Below are positions 48,882 to 58,063 of a stretch of DNA of 64,000 nucleotides, piece by piece. The notes below the pieces were generated by a model, which saw nothing but the letters and a program-made list of their open reading frames with translations, was not told where the DNA came from and did no database searches. Position numbers and translations under genes: made by a program. Every line of letters starts with the position of its first letter. Positions within the stretch are counted from its first letter, which is position 1. Origin of the DNA: Rhodococcus sp. 14-1411-2a. Lineage in GTDB: Bacteria; Actinomycetota; Actinomycetes; Mycobacteriales; Mycobacteriaceae. Location of the stretch: NCBI RefSeq assembly GCF_002259485.1, contig NZ_NPGA01000020.1, positions 434,001-498,000 of the forward strand, in the 5' to 3' direction.

Positions 48882-49421
48882 ATGACGATCGACAACCTCA
48901 AGAACGCCGTCCCCGAGTACGCCAAGGACCTCAAGCTCAATCTCGGTTCCATCGCCCGCTCCACGGTGCTCAGCGAGCAGCAGCTATGGGGCACCCTGCT
49001 GTCGGTGGCCGCAGCGTCGAAGTCCGCGACGACGTTGAAGGAGATCGCCGAGGACGCAGCCGATTCACTGTCGGCCGAGGCGTACAACGCCGCCCTCGGT
49101 GCCGCGTCGATCATGGGCATGAACAACGTCTTCTACCGAACCAAGGGATACCTGGACGGCAAGTACGACGATCTGCGCGCCGGTCTGCGCATGAACATCA
49201 TCGGCAACCCCGGCGTGGAGAAGGCCGACTTCGAGCTGTGGTCGCTCGCGGTCTCGGCCGTCAACGGGTGCAACCACTGCCTGGAAGCACACGAGAAGAC
49301 GCTGCGCGCCGAGGGCGTCGACCGCGAGAAGATCTTCGAGGCCATCCGCGCCGCGTCGATCGTCGCGGGTGTCGCGCAAGCGATCGAAGCAGGGCGAATC
49401 CTCGACGGTGCCGCCGTCTGA
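48882..49421 (+). CDS. ahpD: Alkyl hydroperoxide reductase AhpD
   Basis: A 179-residue carboxymuconolactone-decarboxylase-fold protein that passes electrons from dihydrolipoamide (Lpd and DlaT/SucB) to AhpC. The active C-x2-C is C130/C133 ([12 protein letters not shown]), with the conserved downstream histidine and an upstream glutamate (E118). It is cotranscribed with ahpC with a one-base gap. An intrinsic-type terminator follows. Confidence 0.96.
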   Translation: MTIDNLKNAVPEYAKDLKLNLGSIARSTVLSEQQLWGTLLSVAAASKSATTLKEIAEDAADSLSAEAYNAALGAASIMGMNNVFYRTKGYLDGKYDDLRAGLRMNIIGNPGVEKADFELWSLAVSAVNGCNHCLEAHEKTLRAEGVDREKIFEAIRAASIVAGVAQAIEAGRILDGAAV

Positions 49422-49441
49422 GCGTCGACCCGACCTGATCA

Positions 49442-49484
49442 CCGAACGAGGGATCCGCGACCGCGGGTCCCTCGTTCGGCGTTT
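49442..49484 (+). terminator. Terminator after ahpCD
   Basis: A perfect 12-bp stem (49442-49453 with 49468-49479), with extra pairing inside, is followed by CGTTT, 20 bases after the ahpD stop. Confidence 0.8.
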
Positions 49485-49498
49485 GGTACCGTCCGGGC

Positions 49499-50170
49499 AT
49501 GGCTACCGACGTGTCCGTCGTCCGAGTGTTCACCGATGCCGACGGCAGGTTCGGTAACCCCCTCGGCATCGTCGCCGCGGATGACGTCGCCGAGGCGGAC
49601 CGACAGCAGTTCGCCACCGAGCTCGGCTTCAGCGAGACGGTGTTCGTCGATCGCACCGATTCCGGTACGGCCTCGGCCACCATCTACACGCCCGCCGTGG
49701 AATTGCCCTTCGCCGGGCATCCCACGGTCGGACTCTCGTGGTGGCTGCGCGAGCAGGGACACCCGATCGAAGTACTCACAGTTCCTGCCGCGCCGCTGAA
49801 CATCCGCTACGAGGGCGAGCACACCTGGGTTCGGGCCCGAGCCGACTGGACTCCGCACTTCACCTTCCATCAGGTCCAGGACGCGGCCGAGGTGACGGCA
49901 GCGGACCCGAGTGCGTACGACAGCGGGCACCACTACGTCTGGGCCTGGACCGACGAGGAGCACGGCGCGCTGCGGTCACGCATGTTCGCACCGATGATGG
50001 GTATCGCCGAGGACGAAGCGACCGGCGCTGCCGCCGTCCGGCTGACCGGTGAACTCGGCCGGAGCCTGAACATCCTGCAGGGAGCCGGATCTCGATTGCA
50101 CACTACCTTCGAAGCCGGATGGGTGGAGCTGGGCGGACGTACCGCGGCGGACGCGTCGATCAGCGTGTGA
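49499..50170 (+). CDS. PhzF-family isomerase/epimerase-like protein
   Basis: A 223-residue protein of the PhzF (diaminopimelate-epimerase-like) fold. The N-terminal FTDADGRFGNPLGIV, the catalytic-glutamate region LGFSETVFVD near residue 48, and ELPFAGHPTVGLSWWL are the family signature. The second half is shorter than usual (typical members have about 260-300), with MMGIAEDEATGAAAVRL as the second phosphate-like loop. Reaction unknown. Its end overlaps the next, convergent gene by 11 bases. Confidence 0.85.
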   Translation: MATDVSVVRVFTDADGRFGNPLGIVAADDVAEADRQQFATELGFSETVFVDRTDSGTASATIYTPAVELPFAGHPTVGLSWWLREQGHPIEVLTVPAAPLNIRYEGEHTWVRARADWTPHFTFHQVQDAAEVTAADPSAYDSGHHYVWAWTDEEHGALRSRMFAPMMGIAEDEATGAAAVRLTGELGRSLNILQGAGSRLHTTFEAGWVELGGRTAADASISV

Positions 50171-50834
50171 CGGGTACGTCCACTTCGATTTCCTCGCCCA
50201 GACGAACACCGTCGGCGAGTGGGAGTCGATCGCCGCTCCAGAACTTTCCTGGGTCGAACCAGTTGGCTTTCTTGTTGCCCGTGAGCAGACCCATCGCGTC
50301 GTAGGTCATGGCCACCACCTCTGCGCAGTAGGCGGTTTCGAGGGTTGCTCCCTCACGTTGGCTGCGACGCAGTGTGGGGACTCGGCCCCGGAACCAACGA
50401 CCGGCGAGCGAGGCGGTGGTCGGAAAGGCTGTGCCGTCCAAGCGGGCGATGGTGCGAAGCAGGGCGTCCTCCTGCTCTTTCGTCACGGACGGGGTGGAGC
50501 CTGCGGAACGACCCGCGTATCCGTCCAATTGTCGCAGCCAGCACCGCTGTTCGTACTTCGTGGCCCACTGGGTCACGGCCGCTTGCAGATCGTGCAGCTG
50601 CACTCCGCGCTGGAAGTTGCCGCTCCACATGTCCTGCAACGACTTCCCCAGTTCGGCGTGCCACATCAGCGGAGGCAGGTCGGCGATCACGACGGACATG
50701 CCGACGTGATTGACCGGACTGTTGGTCAGTGCCTGGATTGCGCGATCGGCGTTCGACTGTCCGCGGAAGATCCAGATGTCGCCCGTTCTGGTGGCCTCGA
50801 CTGCGGTATCGAGGCTGATTCGCGACGGATTCAT
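50160..50834 (-). CDS. Permuted papain-like (YiiX/NlpC-P60-type) cysteine peptidase-like protein
   Basis: A 224-residue cytoplasmic protein. The opening GDIWIFRGQSNADRAIQ and NHVGMSVVIADLPPLMWHAE match the permuted papain fold, in which histidine (NHVGM) precedes the cysteine (TAYCAEVVAMTYDAMGLL, residue ~170). This order is the reverse of normal NlpC/P60. Activity could be peptidase, amidase or acyltransferase. A degenerate copy of the repeat from the ABC ATPase gene is found at 50487-50513, within GRSAGSTPSV. No signal peptide. Confidence 0.65.
   Translation of the reverse strand: MNPSRISLDTAVEATRTGDIWIFRGQSNADRAIQALTNSPVNHVGMSVVIADLPPLMWHAELGKSLQDMWSGNFQRGVQLHDLQAAVTQWATKYEQRCWLRQLDGYAGRSAGSTPSVTKEQEDALLRTIARLDGTAFPTTASLAGRWFRGRVPTLRRSQREGATLETAYCAEVVAMTYDAMGLLTGNKKANWFDPGKFWSGDRLPLADGVRLGEEIEVDVPVTR
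50487..50513. repeat. Third, degenerate copy of the ABC-ATPase repeat
   Basis: These 27 bases align with the 30-base repeat at 6887-6916, differing by one substitution and two single-base deletions over 29 aligned positions. They lie in a different gene family, on the opposite coding strand and in another reading frame. Confidence 0.7.
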
Positions 50835-50872
50835 GGTCCACACCCTAGATCTCGTGACGGTACGGTGGCCGG

Positions 50873-51103
50873 ATGAACGTGTGGAAGGCTGTCGGTCTCG
50901 CCGGGATGGTCGGTGTCGCGGCCACCGGGGCGTTGGTGGTTCGATCCGAGCGCAAGCGTCGTGCCTACGCGCCCGAGGAAGTGCGCGAGCAGCTGCACCG
51001 TCGTTTCGCGGCTGTCTCCGACGAGCCGACACCGGCACCCGCTCCCCCGCTGTCGCGAGGGAAGCAGCTGCTCGGCAGACTTCGGTTCAGCCGAGCGCGC
51101 TGA
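50873..51103 (+). CDS. Small single-pass membrane protein
   Basis: A 76-residue protein. A hydrophobic N-terminal segment (VGLAGMVGVAATGALVV, residues ~7-23) is followed by a basic region (RSERKRRAY), a charged helix and a proline-rich, basic C-terminus. It resembles small membrane anchors found in this order but I cannot assign a family. It is divergent from the papain-like gene (38-base gap) and its end overlaps the convergent aminotransferase gene by 17 bases. Confidence 0.65.
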   Translation: MNVWKAVGLAGMVGVAATGALVVRSERKRRAYAPEEVREQLHRRFAAVSDEPTPAPAPPLSRGKQLLGRLRFSRAR

Positions 51104-52346
51104 GGATCCGCGCGGCCAACTCTTCGATCTCGGCGTCGGTCATGACGAATGCAGGCGAGATCTGCATCGCACCCTGGCCGGCGGCGCGGCCGGAGACCCC
51201 GTGTGCCCGAAGCGTTTTGACGAAAGGCAATGCTTCGGCCGGGTCGGCGAGCTGCACGGCGGCAACAGCACCGATTCCGCTGCGGATCTCCGATACTCGG
51301 TCGTGTGCGGCCAGTGGCGCGAGGTGGGTGTGCAGGGCCGCCTCGATGCGCTTGGAGTGCGAGAGCAGCTCTTCGCGCTCGATGATGTCGAGGTTGGCCA
51401 TCGCTGCCGCGGCCGCTCCGGCGTGGCCGCCGTAGGTGTACCCGTGTCGCCACCACACGCCGCCCGCGAAGAACGGCTCGGCGATCTTCGGGGCGATGAA
51501 GACAGCACCCATCGGTACGTACCCGGACGTCAACCCCTTGGCGGTCGTCATCAGGTCGGGTTCGAGCTCGAACCGGGTGGAGGCGAACCAGCTGCCGCCG
51601 ATCCGACCGAATCCGGTGACGACCTCGTCCGCGACGAACAGCACGTCGTTGTCGCGACAGATCTGCCGCACCTCGCGCAGGTAGCCCTCCGGCGGCAGGT
51701 AGATTCCGCCGGCACCGATGACCGGCTCGCAGAAGAAGGCGGCCACGTTCTCGGCACCGACCTCCTCGATCAGCGCCAGCAGCGACTTCGCGTCGTCCCA
51801 CGCCACTGTCTTGGCGTCGGGCATCAGCTCACCGTAGTTCTCCTTGTTGACCGGGATACCGGCCAGCGCGGTGCCGGCGACGTGCATGCCGTGATAGGCC
51901 TTCTGTCGTCCGACGATGATCTTCTTGGCCGGTTGTCCCATTTCGACCCAGTAGCGGCGCGCGAGCTTCGCGGCGGTATCGATGGAGTCCGAGCCACCGG
52001 AGGTGAAGAAGATCTTGCTACCCGGAACCGGTGCGATGGCAGCGAGACGATCGGCCAAGGCCAGCGTGGTCTCGGGTACGAAGTCGCCGAAGTTCGAGTA
52101 GTGAGCGATCGAGCTCAGCTGTGTGGCAACGGCATCGGCGATCTCGCGTCGGCCGTGACCGACGTTGGTGAACCACAGACCGGCGGTCGCGTCGAGATAC
52201 TTCGTTCCCTTGCTGTCGAAGATGTACGCACCCTCGCCTCGCGAGACGACGAACGGCCCGCTGGCGGTGACGTTGCCCATGTCGGCGAAGCCGTGCCACA
52301 GCGCGGAGGAGTGTGTGGTGGCCGCTGGATCGAGGTCGGAAGACAT
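51087..52346 (-). CDS. Class III pyridoxal-phosphate aminotransferase
   Basis: A 419-residue omega-aminotransferase. Cofactor motifs include SGGSDSIDTAAKLAR (phosphate binding), the tyrosine-histidine pair AYHGMHVAG, the aspartate in VLFVADEVVTGFGRIG, and the Schiff-base lysine in TTAKGLTSGYVPMGA near residue 270. Probably a beta-alanine/pyruvate, putrescine or gamma-aminobutyrate aminotransferase; the fine specificity cannot be read. It lies three bases after the damaged Pr6Pr gene on the same strand. Confidence 0.92.
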   Translation of the reverse strand: MSSDLDPAATTHSSALWHGFADMGNVTASGPFVVSRGEGAYIFDSKGTKYLDATAGLWFTNVGHGRREIADAVATQLSSIAHYSNFGDFVPETTLALADRLAAIAPVPGSKIFFTSGGSDSIDTAAKLARRYWVEMGQPAKKIIVGRQKAYHGMHVAGTALAGIPVNKENYGELMPDAKTVAWDDAKSLLALIEEVGAENVAAFFCEPVIGAGGIYLPPEGYLREVRQICRDNDVLFVADEVVTGFGRIGGSWFASTRFELEPDLMTTAKGLTSGYVPMGAVFIAPKIAEPFFAGGVWWRHGYTYGGHAGAAAAAMANLDIIEREELLSHSKRIEAALHTHLAPLAAHDRVSEIRSGIGAVAAVQLADPAEALPFVKTLRAHGVSGRAAGQGAMQISPAFVMTDAEIEELAARILSALG

Positions 52347-52349
52347 GCG

Positions 52350-52849
52350 CTACACAGTAGTGGAGTCCGATTCGCTCGAGACCGATCCGTGCCTCCACCG
52401 TCCCGCGAGCCGTCCGAGAGCATTCACTGCCAGCGCCATGAGCGCGAAAGCGACGGTCAACACCACCAGCCCGACGGCAAGCGCGGGGTATCCCCGTTCC
52501 CTCGGCTCGAGGAAGGGATACGGGTACCAGTCGACGACGGGTCCACGGATCAGGGTGTAGATCCCATAGACCAGCGGGAAGAGCAACCACGTCAGGCTGC
52601 GTGACTCGGAGATCTGCCGACGCGGTGGAGCGAGAATCCAGTCGAACAGAAGGACCACGGGCATGATTCGATGCACCACGTTGTCGGTCCACGGATCCGC
52701 GACACCGACATCGATGTTCGCGAGCAACACCGCGTAGATGATCCCGGTGATCACCATGTAGAGCGTCACCGATCCGCGAACAGCACCCGCAGCGTCCTGA
52801 TCGGTACCGGCGTACGCGGTTCGGCAGTGACATCGTGCACGATGCTCAT
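52350..52849 (-). pseudogene. Pr6Pr-family membrane protein with internal deletion and frameshift
   Basis: The Pr6Pr family has about 200 residues and six membrane segments. Here the second half is clear (RGSVTLYMVITGIIYAVLLAN, WTDNVVHRIMPVVLLFDW, WYPYPFLEPRERGYPAL). A family-like start, MSIVHDVTAEPRTPVPIRTL then RVLFAD, begins at 52849 but is in another frame and stops immediately (52766 region). The membrane segments normally joining the two parts (I estimate 60-70 codons) are absent. A single open frame from 52880 reads through but its first 35 residues do not look like protein. I infer a deletion with frameshift. The remaining four segments might still be made from a later start. Confidence 0.6.
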
Positions 52850-52919
52850 ACGGCGATCCTGGCACAGTCTCGGCCGCCATTCACGACGGTTGCATCGATG
52901 CGGATATCCTGGAGCGAGT

Positions 52920-55900
52920 ATGTCTACCTCGAATTTGTCCGGTCAGCGAAAATCTCTCGCTACACGTCTGGCAGACGTCACGATCCGGGACGAGAACCGG
53001 CTGCGGCGGCGACTGGACAAGGCTCGTACCGACGACGCGTTCGCCGCTCTCGAACGCGATGTCGCCCGCGCCGAGACGGTAGTGGCCAATCGCCGCGCGG
53101 CGGTGCCGACCCTCGAGTTCCCCGAGTCGCTTCCGGTCAGTCTGCGCAAGGACGACATCGCAGCCGCCATCGCCGAACACCAGGTCGTCATCGTCGCCGG
53201 TGAGACCGGTTCAGGGAAGACCACTCAGATTCCCAAGATCGCTCTCGCACTGGGTCGCGGAATTCGCGGGTCGATCGGTCACACCCAACCGCGCAGGCTC
53301 GCTGCCCGCACGGTGGCCGAACGCATCGCCGAGGAGGTGGGCGAGCCCCTGGGCGAATCCATCGGCTACAAGGTGAGGTTCACCGATCAGTCCTCGGATT
53401 CGACCCTCGTCAAGCTGATGACCGACGGCATCCTGCTGGCGGAGATCCAGCGAGACAGACTGCTGCGGCAGTACGACACCCTGATCATCGACGAAGCGCA
53501 CGAGCGCAGCCTCAACATCGACTTCATCCTGGGTTACCTGGCGCAGCTTCTCCCCCGGCGTCCCGACCTCAAGATCGTCATCACCTCGGCGACGATCGAC
53601 CCCGAACGGTTCGCCCAGCACTTCGCGCGGGACGGCGTGCCTGCCCCGATCATCGAGGTCTCCGGTCGCACGTTCCCGGTCGAGATGCGCTATCGGCCAC
53701 TGACCGTCGACGCCGGGGACACCACGATCGATCTCGACCCCGTCGACGCGACCTGCCAGGCCGTCGACGAGCTGATGGCCGAGGGCGACGGCGACATTCT
53801 GGTGTTCCTGTCCGGTGAACGCGAGATTCGCGACACCGCCGACGCCCTGAACGATCGCAATCTCCGCAACACCGAGATCGTTCCTCTGTATGCGAGACTC
53901 TCTGCGGCCGAACAACACCGAGTGTTCTCCCCGCATTCGGGTCGACGCGTGGTGCTCTCGACGAACGTCGCGGAAACATCGCTGACGGTCCCTGGCATCC
54001 GCTACGTGGTCGACCCCGGTACCGCCCGCATCTCGCGATATTCGTTGCGCACCAAGGTGCAACGACTCCCCATCGAGCCGATCTCCCAGGCGTCGGCGCG
54101 GCAGCGGGCCGGCCGCTGTGGCCGCGTCGCCGACGGCATCTGCATCCGGCTGTATTCCGAAGAGGATTTCGAGTCACGTCCACAGTTCACCGAGCCGGAG
54201 ATACTGCGCACCAACCTGGCGTCGGTCATCCTGCAGATGACCGCACTCGGGCTGGGCAAGATCGACGCGTTCCCGTTCGTCGAACCGCCCGATCCGCGCA
54301 GTATCAGGGACGGAATCGGACTGCTCGAGGAACTCGGTGCGCTGAAGCCGGCCACCAAGGACGGCACTGCAGAGCTGACCCCGATCGGCCGGGAACTCTC
54401 GGCACTGCCGGTCGATCCTCGGATGGCTCGGATGCTCGTCGAGGCCAACGGCAACGGCTCTCTTCGCGACGCGTTGGTGGTTGTGGCGGCCCTGTCGATT
54501 CAGGACGTTCGGGAGCGGCCCGCCGAGCATCAGCAGGCAGCGGACGAGAAGCATGCACGCTTCGCAGTGGAGAACTCCGACTTCCTGGCGTACGTGAAAC
54601 TGTGGACGTATCTGCGCGAGCAGCGAAACGAATTGTCCTCCAACCAGTTCCGACGCATGTGCCGAACAGAGTTCCTGCACTACCTACGTATTCGCGAGTG
54701 GCAGGATCTGCACGGCCAACTGCGTCAGATCACCCGCGGGCTCGGGTGGACGGTGCCCGACGCCGATTCCACCGAGACCGCCCTGCATCAGTCGCTGCTG
54801 TCCGGGCTGCTCTCGCACGTCGGACTCAGGGAGGGGGACAAACGCGAGTTCCTCGGCGCGCGCGGAGCTCACTTCGCGATATTCCCCGGTTCGGGTCTGT
54901 TCAAGAAGCCCCCGCGCTGGGTCATGGCCGCCGAGCTGGTCGAGACCGGGCGCCTGTGGGGCCGTATGGCTGCTCGCATCGAACCGGAGTGGGCCGAGCG
55001 GTTGGCACCGCATCTGGTCAAGCGGACGTACTCGGAACCACATTGGTCGATCAAGCGTGAATCGGCGATGGCCTACGAGCGGGTGACGCTGTACGGCATT
55101 CCGTTGGTGACGCAACGTCCGGTGAACTATCACCGTATCGACCCCGAGGCGTCCCGAGAGCTGTTCATCAGACATGCGCTGGTGGAGGGCGAGTGGAAGA
55201 CCCAGCATGCCTTCTTCCACAAGAACAGGGCACTGCTCGACGACGTGGGTGAACTCGAACATCGCGCCCGACGGCGAGACATCGTCGTCGACGACGACGC
55301 TCTGTTCGACTTCTACGACGCCCGCATCGCCCCAGAGGCGGTGTCGGCACGGCACTTCGACACCTGGTGGAAGAAGGCCCGCAGACAGGACCCGGCGCTG
55401 CTCGACTTCACCACCGACACCGTCGTCAACTCCGACGCGGCCTCGGTACTGACCGGCGCGTATCCCGACGCATGGCGACAGGGCGAGATCCAGTTTCCCC
55501 TGACCTACCAGTTCGAGCCGGGCACGGCGGCCGACGGCGTCACCGCACGAATTCCGATCGCTCTGCTCGCTCAGGTACAGCCGGTGGGCTTCGACTGGCT
55601 GGTCCCTGGGATGCGCGGTGAGTTGGTGACCGCACTGATCAAGACGCTTCCGAAAGCGTTGCGCCGCAATGTCGTACCGGCCCCCGACTTCGCAGCCGCG
55701 GCGTTGGCGGTCATGCGGCCCCGCGCCGAAACGTTGGTCACGGCATTGGCCCGTGAGCTCTCGCGGGCGGCCCAGTGCCACATCACGGCGAAGGACTTCG
55801 ATGTTGCGGCACTCCCCGAGCACCTGAGAATGACGTTCGCGGCCGTCGATCCGTCCGGAAAGGTGTTGGGCAGCAACAAGGATCTGACCGCTCTGCGTAC

Positions 55901-56816
55901 CGGTTTGTCCGGTGAGGTCGGCCGTCAGGTGGCCAGCGCGGTGGGTGACGCCGAGCGTGCGCCCTCGCTGGCGTGGACCTCGAGCACGCTGGGACGGTTG
56001 GAGTCGACCGTCACCCGAGATGTGGGAGGCCAGAAGGTCACCGGCTATCCGGCTTTGGTGCCGGAAGGACCGGGCGTGGCGGTTCGAGTCCTGAGCACCC
56101 CTGCTCAGCAGCGGGCAGCGATGCGTTCCGGAACCAGGGCTCTGCTGCTGTCGACTGCGCCGAAGGGCACCAAAGCACTGTTGGCCGGATTACCGACGGC
56201 GGAACGGCTTGCCCTCGGCCAGAATCCGTACGGCGGAGTCGATGCACTGCTCGAGGAATGCCGGGTTCTCGCGGTCGAGGAAGCAATGGACGCGCACGGT
56301 GGACCGGTACGAGATCCCGAGGCTTTCGACAAGCTCAGGGCGCTCGTGCACGCGGAGGTTCCGCAGCGTACCGCCGCGGTCCTCGCCCTGGTTCGTCCTG
56401 TGCTGACCGCTGCCCTGGCTTTGTCGGCGCAACTGCAATCAGCCTCGGGTGAGCCGGCAGACGATGTTCGGGAGCAGCTCGACGGCTTGATCTTTCGCGG
56501 ATTCGTCACCGAGTTCGGTTCTCGCAGATTGGCGGACCTGCCGCGCTATCTCGCGGCGGCGACGAAGCGGTTGGCCACTCTGCCGAGCAGCGCAGGCCGT
56601 GACGCGGCGGCGATGGATGTACTCGATCGGGTGTACGCGTCGTACGGACGACTGCTGGATTCGCTTCCGGAGAGCAGAAAGAACAGTTCCGGGGTGCAGG
56701 AGTTGTTCTGGATGATCGAGGAGCTGCGCGTGGGACTGTTCGCCCAAGGGATTCGTACGGCGTATCCGGTCTCCGAGAAGCGCATCGAGAAGGCGATCTC
56801 GGACCAGAGCCGCTGA
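52920..56816 (+). CDS. hrpA: ATP-dependent RNA helicase HrpA
   Basis: A 1298-residue DEAH-box RNA helicase of full length. Motif I VAGETGSGKTTQIPK is near residue 95, HTQPRRLAARTVAERIAEE is motif Ia, motif II LIIDEAHERSLN is near 190, motif III VITSATIDPERF near 220, and QRAGRCGRVADG (motif VI) near 395. The helicase-associated winged-helix and OB-fold domains and the long DUF3418 C-terminal domain (~700-1290) follow. E. coli HrpA resolves stalled, collided ribosomes. ATG 52920 follows GGAGCGAGT. Only 12 bases separate its stop from that of nrdR. Confidence 0.95.
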   Translation: MSTSNLSGQRKSLATRLADVTIRDENRLRRRLDKARTDDAFAALERDVARAETVVANRRAAVPTLEFPESLPVSLRKDDIAAAIAEHQVVIVAGETGSGKTTQIPKIALALGRGIRGSIGHTQPRRLAARTVAERIAEEVGEPLGESIGYKVRFTDQSSDSTLVKLMTDGILLAEIQRDRLLRQYDTLIIDEAHERSLNIDFILGYLAQLLPRRPDLKIVITSATIDPERFAQHFARDGVPAPIIEVSGRTFPVEMRYRPLTVDAGDTTIDLDPVDATCQAVDELMAEGDGDILVFLSGEREIRDTADALNDRNLRNTEIVPLYARLSAAEQHRVFSPHSGRRVVLSTNVAETSLTVPGIRYVVDPGTARISRYSLRTKVQRLPIEPISQASARQRAGRCGRVADGICIRLYSEEDFESRPQFTEPEILRTNLASVILQMTALGLGKIDAFPFVEPPDPRSIRDGIGLLEELGALKPATKDGTAELTPIGRELSALPVDPRMARMLVEANGNGSLRDALVVVAALSIQDVRERPAEHQQAADEKHARFAVENSDFLAYVKLWTYLREQRNELSSNQFRRMCRTEFLHYLRIREWQDLHGQLRQITRGLGWTVPDADSTETALHQSLLSGLLSHVGLREGDKREFLGARGAHFAIFPGSGLFKKPPRWVMAAELVETGRLWGRMAARIEPEWAERLAPHLVKRTYSEPHWSIKRESAMAYERVTLYGIPLVTQRPVNYHRIDPEASRELFIRHALVEGEWKTQHAFFHKNRALLDDVGELEHRARRRDIVVDDDALFDFYDARIAPEAVSARHFDTWWKKARRQDPALLDFTTDTVVNSDAASVLTGAYPDAWRQGEIQFPLTYQFEPGTAADGVTARIPIALLAQVQPVGFDWLVPGMRGELVTALIKTLPKALRRNVVPAPDFAAAALAVMRPRAETLVTALARELSRAAQCHITAKDFDVAALPEHLRMTFAAVDPSGKVLGSNKDLTALRTGLSGEVGRQVASAVGDAERAPSLAWTSSTLGRLESTVTRDVGGQKVTGYPALVPEGPGVAVRVLSTPAQQRAAMRSGTRALLLSTAPKGTKALLAGLPTAERLALGQNPYGGVDALLEECRVLAVEEAMDAHGGPVRDPEAFDKLRALVHAEVPQRTAAVLALVRPVLTAALALSAQLQSASGEPADDVREQLDGLIFRGFVTEFGSRRLADLPRYLAAATKRLATLPSSAGRDAAAMDVLDRVYASYGRLLDSLPESRKNSSGVQELFWMIEELRVGLFAQGIRTAYPVSEKRIEKAISDQSR

Positions 56817-56828
56817 CGGGCGGAACTG

Positions 56829-57293
56829 TCAGTCGATGTCGGCGGACTCGCGGTGCTTACGCAGTTCGTGGATTTCCTTCTCGAAGTCCTCGGCCGAACT
56901 GAACGAGCGGTACACGGAGGCGAAGCGCAGGTACGCCACTTCGTCCAGATCACGGAGCGGACCGAGAATGGCCAATCCCACTTCGTTGCTGGGGATCTCC
57001 GCTGATCCCGCTGCACGGATTGCGTCCTCGACCTGCTGTGCCAGCAGGTTCAGCGCATCGTTGTCGACATCTCTGCCCTGGCACGCGCGTCGAACTCCCT
57101 TGACGACCTTCTCGCGGCTGAACGGCTCGGTCACGCCGCTGCGCTTCACGACTGCAAGCACTGCTGCCTCGACGGTCGTGAAACGACGACCGCACTCCGG
57201 GCAGGAGCGACGCCGCCGGATTGCCTGTCCCTCGTCCATCTCACGCGAATCGACCACGCGTGAGTCGGGATGCCTGCAGAACGGGCAATGCAT
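56829..57293 (-). CDS. nrdR: Ribonucleotide reductase repressor NrdR
   Basis: A 154-residue repressor of ribonucleotide reductase operons that responds to the dATP/ATP balance. The N-terminal zinc ribbon has C3, C6, C31 and C34 ([16 protein letters not shown]); an ATP-cone domain fills residues ~45-135 ([24 protein letters not shown]). ATG 57293 follows GGAGGGTCCCTC. The same neighbourhood, beside lexA, is found in mycobacteria (Rv2718c). Confidence 0.96.
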   Translation of the reverse strand: MHCPFCRHPDSRVVDSREMDEGQAIRRRRSCPECGRRFTTVEAAVLAVVKRSGVTEPFSREKVVKGVRRACQGRDVDNDALNLLAQQVEDAIRAAGSAEIPSNEVGLAILGPLRDLDEVAYLRFASVYRSFSSAEDFEKEIHELRKHRESADID

Positions 57294-57393
57294 GAGGGAC
57301 CCTCCGTCGTAGCCGATGCTCCGACGACGAGCACGCACATCGGGGCAGTCCACCGAGGATACTCAGCCTTCTCGAACCCGACGGGGGCGGTGG

Positions 57394-57807
57394 TCATCTG
57401 CCGGTCGTGTACTCGACGAGAGCCCCGTCGTGCACTTCGACCACACCGGCCGGCTGCACACCTGCATCGGGTGCAACTGCTCGCAGGTTCGCGATGCCGA
57501 TCAGACCACCGGCCACGACGACCACTGCGAGCATCCACAACACCAGCGATCGCAGTCGAACCGGCTGGCTCGCGAAGTGCGCGGAGGTCGCGTCGAACTC
57601 GCGATCGGCATCCTCGCGGTCGGTGACGTCGGTCCACGACGGGTCGAGGACCGGAAGGCACGGTGCGCTCTGTGTGCGAGGCACCGTGGTGACGCCGTGC
57701 ATCCCGAGGGGACTCCGCAGAACGGGACGGGCCCGGCGACGACGCTCGACGACGGTGGACCGGGCACGGACACCGGCGGCGGTGGGGCGATCGGTGATGA
57801 TGGTCAT
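57394..57807 (-). CDS. SOS-controlled membrane protein like Rv2719c (ChiZ), without LysM domain
   Basis: A 137-residue protein divergent from lexA. A basic N-terminus ([15 protein letters not shown]) and a charged stretch precede one membrane segment ([18 protein letters not shown], residues ~90-107). A short outside tail ends [16 protein letters not shown]. In Rv2719c (ChiZ) the tail continues into a LysM peptidoglycan-binding domain; here it stops at its beginning, and the 100 bases before nrdR hold no further coding in any frame. Rv2719c is SOS-induced and slows cell division. A LexA-type box lies 34 bases before this start. Confidence 0.8.
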   Translation of the reverse strand: MTIITDRPTAAGVRARSTVVERRRRARPVLRSPLGMHGVTTVPRTQSAPCLPVLDPSWTDVTDREDADREFDATSAHFASQPVRLRSLVLWMLAVVVVAGGLIGIANLRAVAPDAGVQPAGVVEVHDGALVEYTTGR

Positions 57808-57840
57808 CGGAACCTCGACTTCGCTCGTTGGATCGATTGT

Positions 57841-57856
57841 TCGATCAGGCGTTCGA
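57841..57856. promoter_or_regulatory. LexA box (SOS box) near the ChiZ-like gene
   Basis: TCGATCAGGCGTTCGA matches the actinobacterial SOS consensus TCGAAC-N4-GTTCGA at 11 of 12 fixed positions. It lies in the divergent region 34 bases before the start of the ChiZ-like gene. Confidence 0.75.
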
Positions 57857-57919
57857 TGGACGCTTGTTCGAAGTTCTATCACGAGCCTCCGACAAAGTCT
57901 GCAGAAAACGCGACACGAG

Positions 57920-57935
57920 TCGAACAGATGTTTGA
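57920..57935. promoter_or_regulatory. LexA box (SOS box) upstream of lexA
   Basis: TCGAACAGATGTTTGA matches the same consensus at 11 of 12 fixed positions, 128 bases before the lexA start. It should give autoregulation of lexA and could also act on the divergent gene. Confidence 0.85.
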
Positions 57936-58063
57936 TTCAACAGCTGATACACGCTAGATTCGTGTCAGAAACCACACGCCACACGAGTCGACACCATCAA
58001 CTCCAGTCCGCGCAGACCTACCCCGCAGACCGGATCCCAGGACACCAGCAGGAGGCCGACAGC

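Noticed and set aside
52850-52880. N-terminal part of the open frame from 52880 in the Pr6Pr gene
   Set aside because: The first 35 residues do not resemble a membrane protein start, whereas the other frame gives a family-like N-terminus at 52849.
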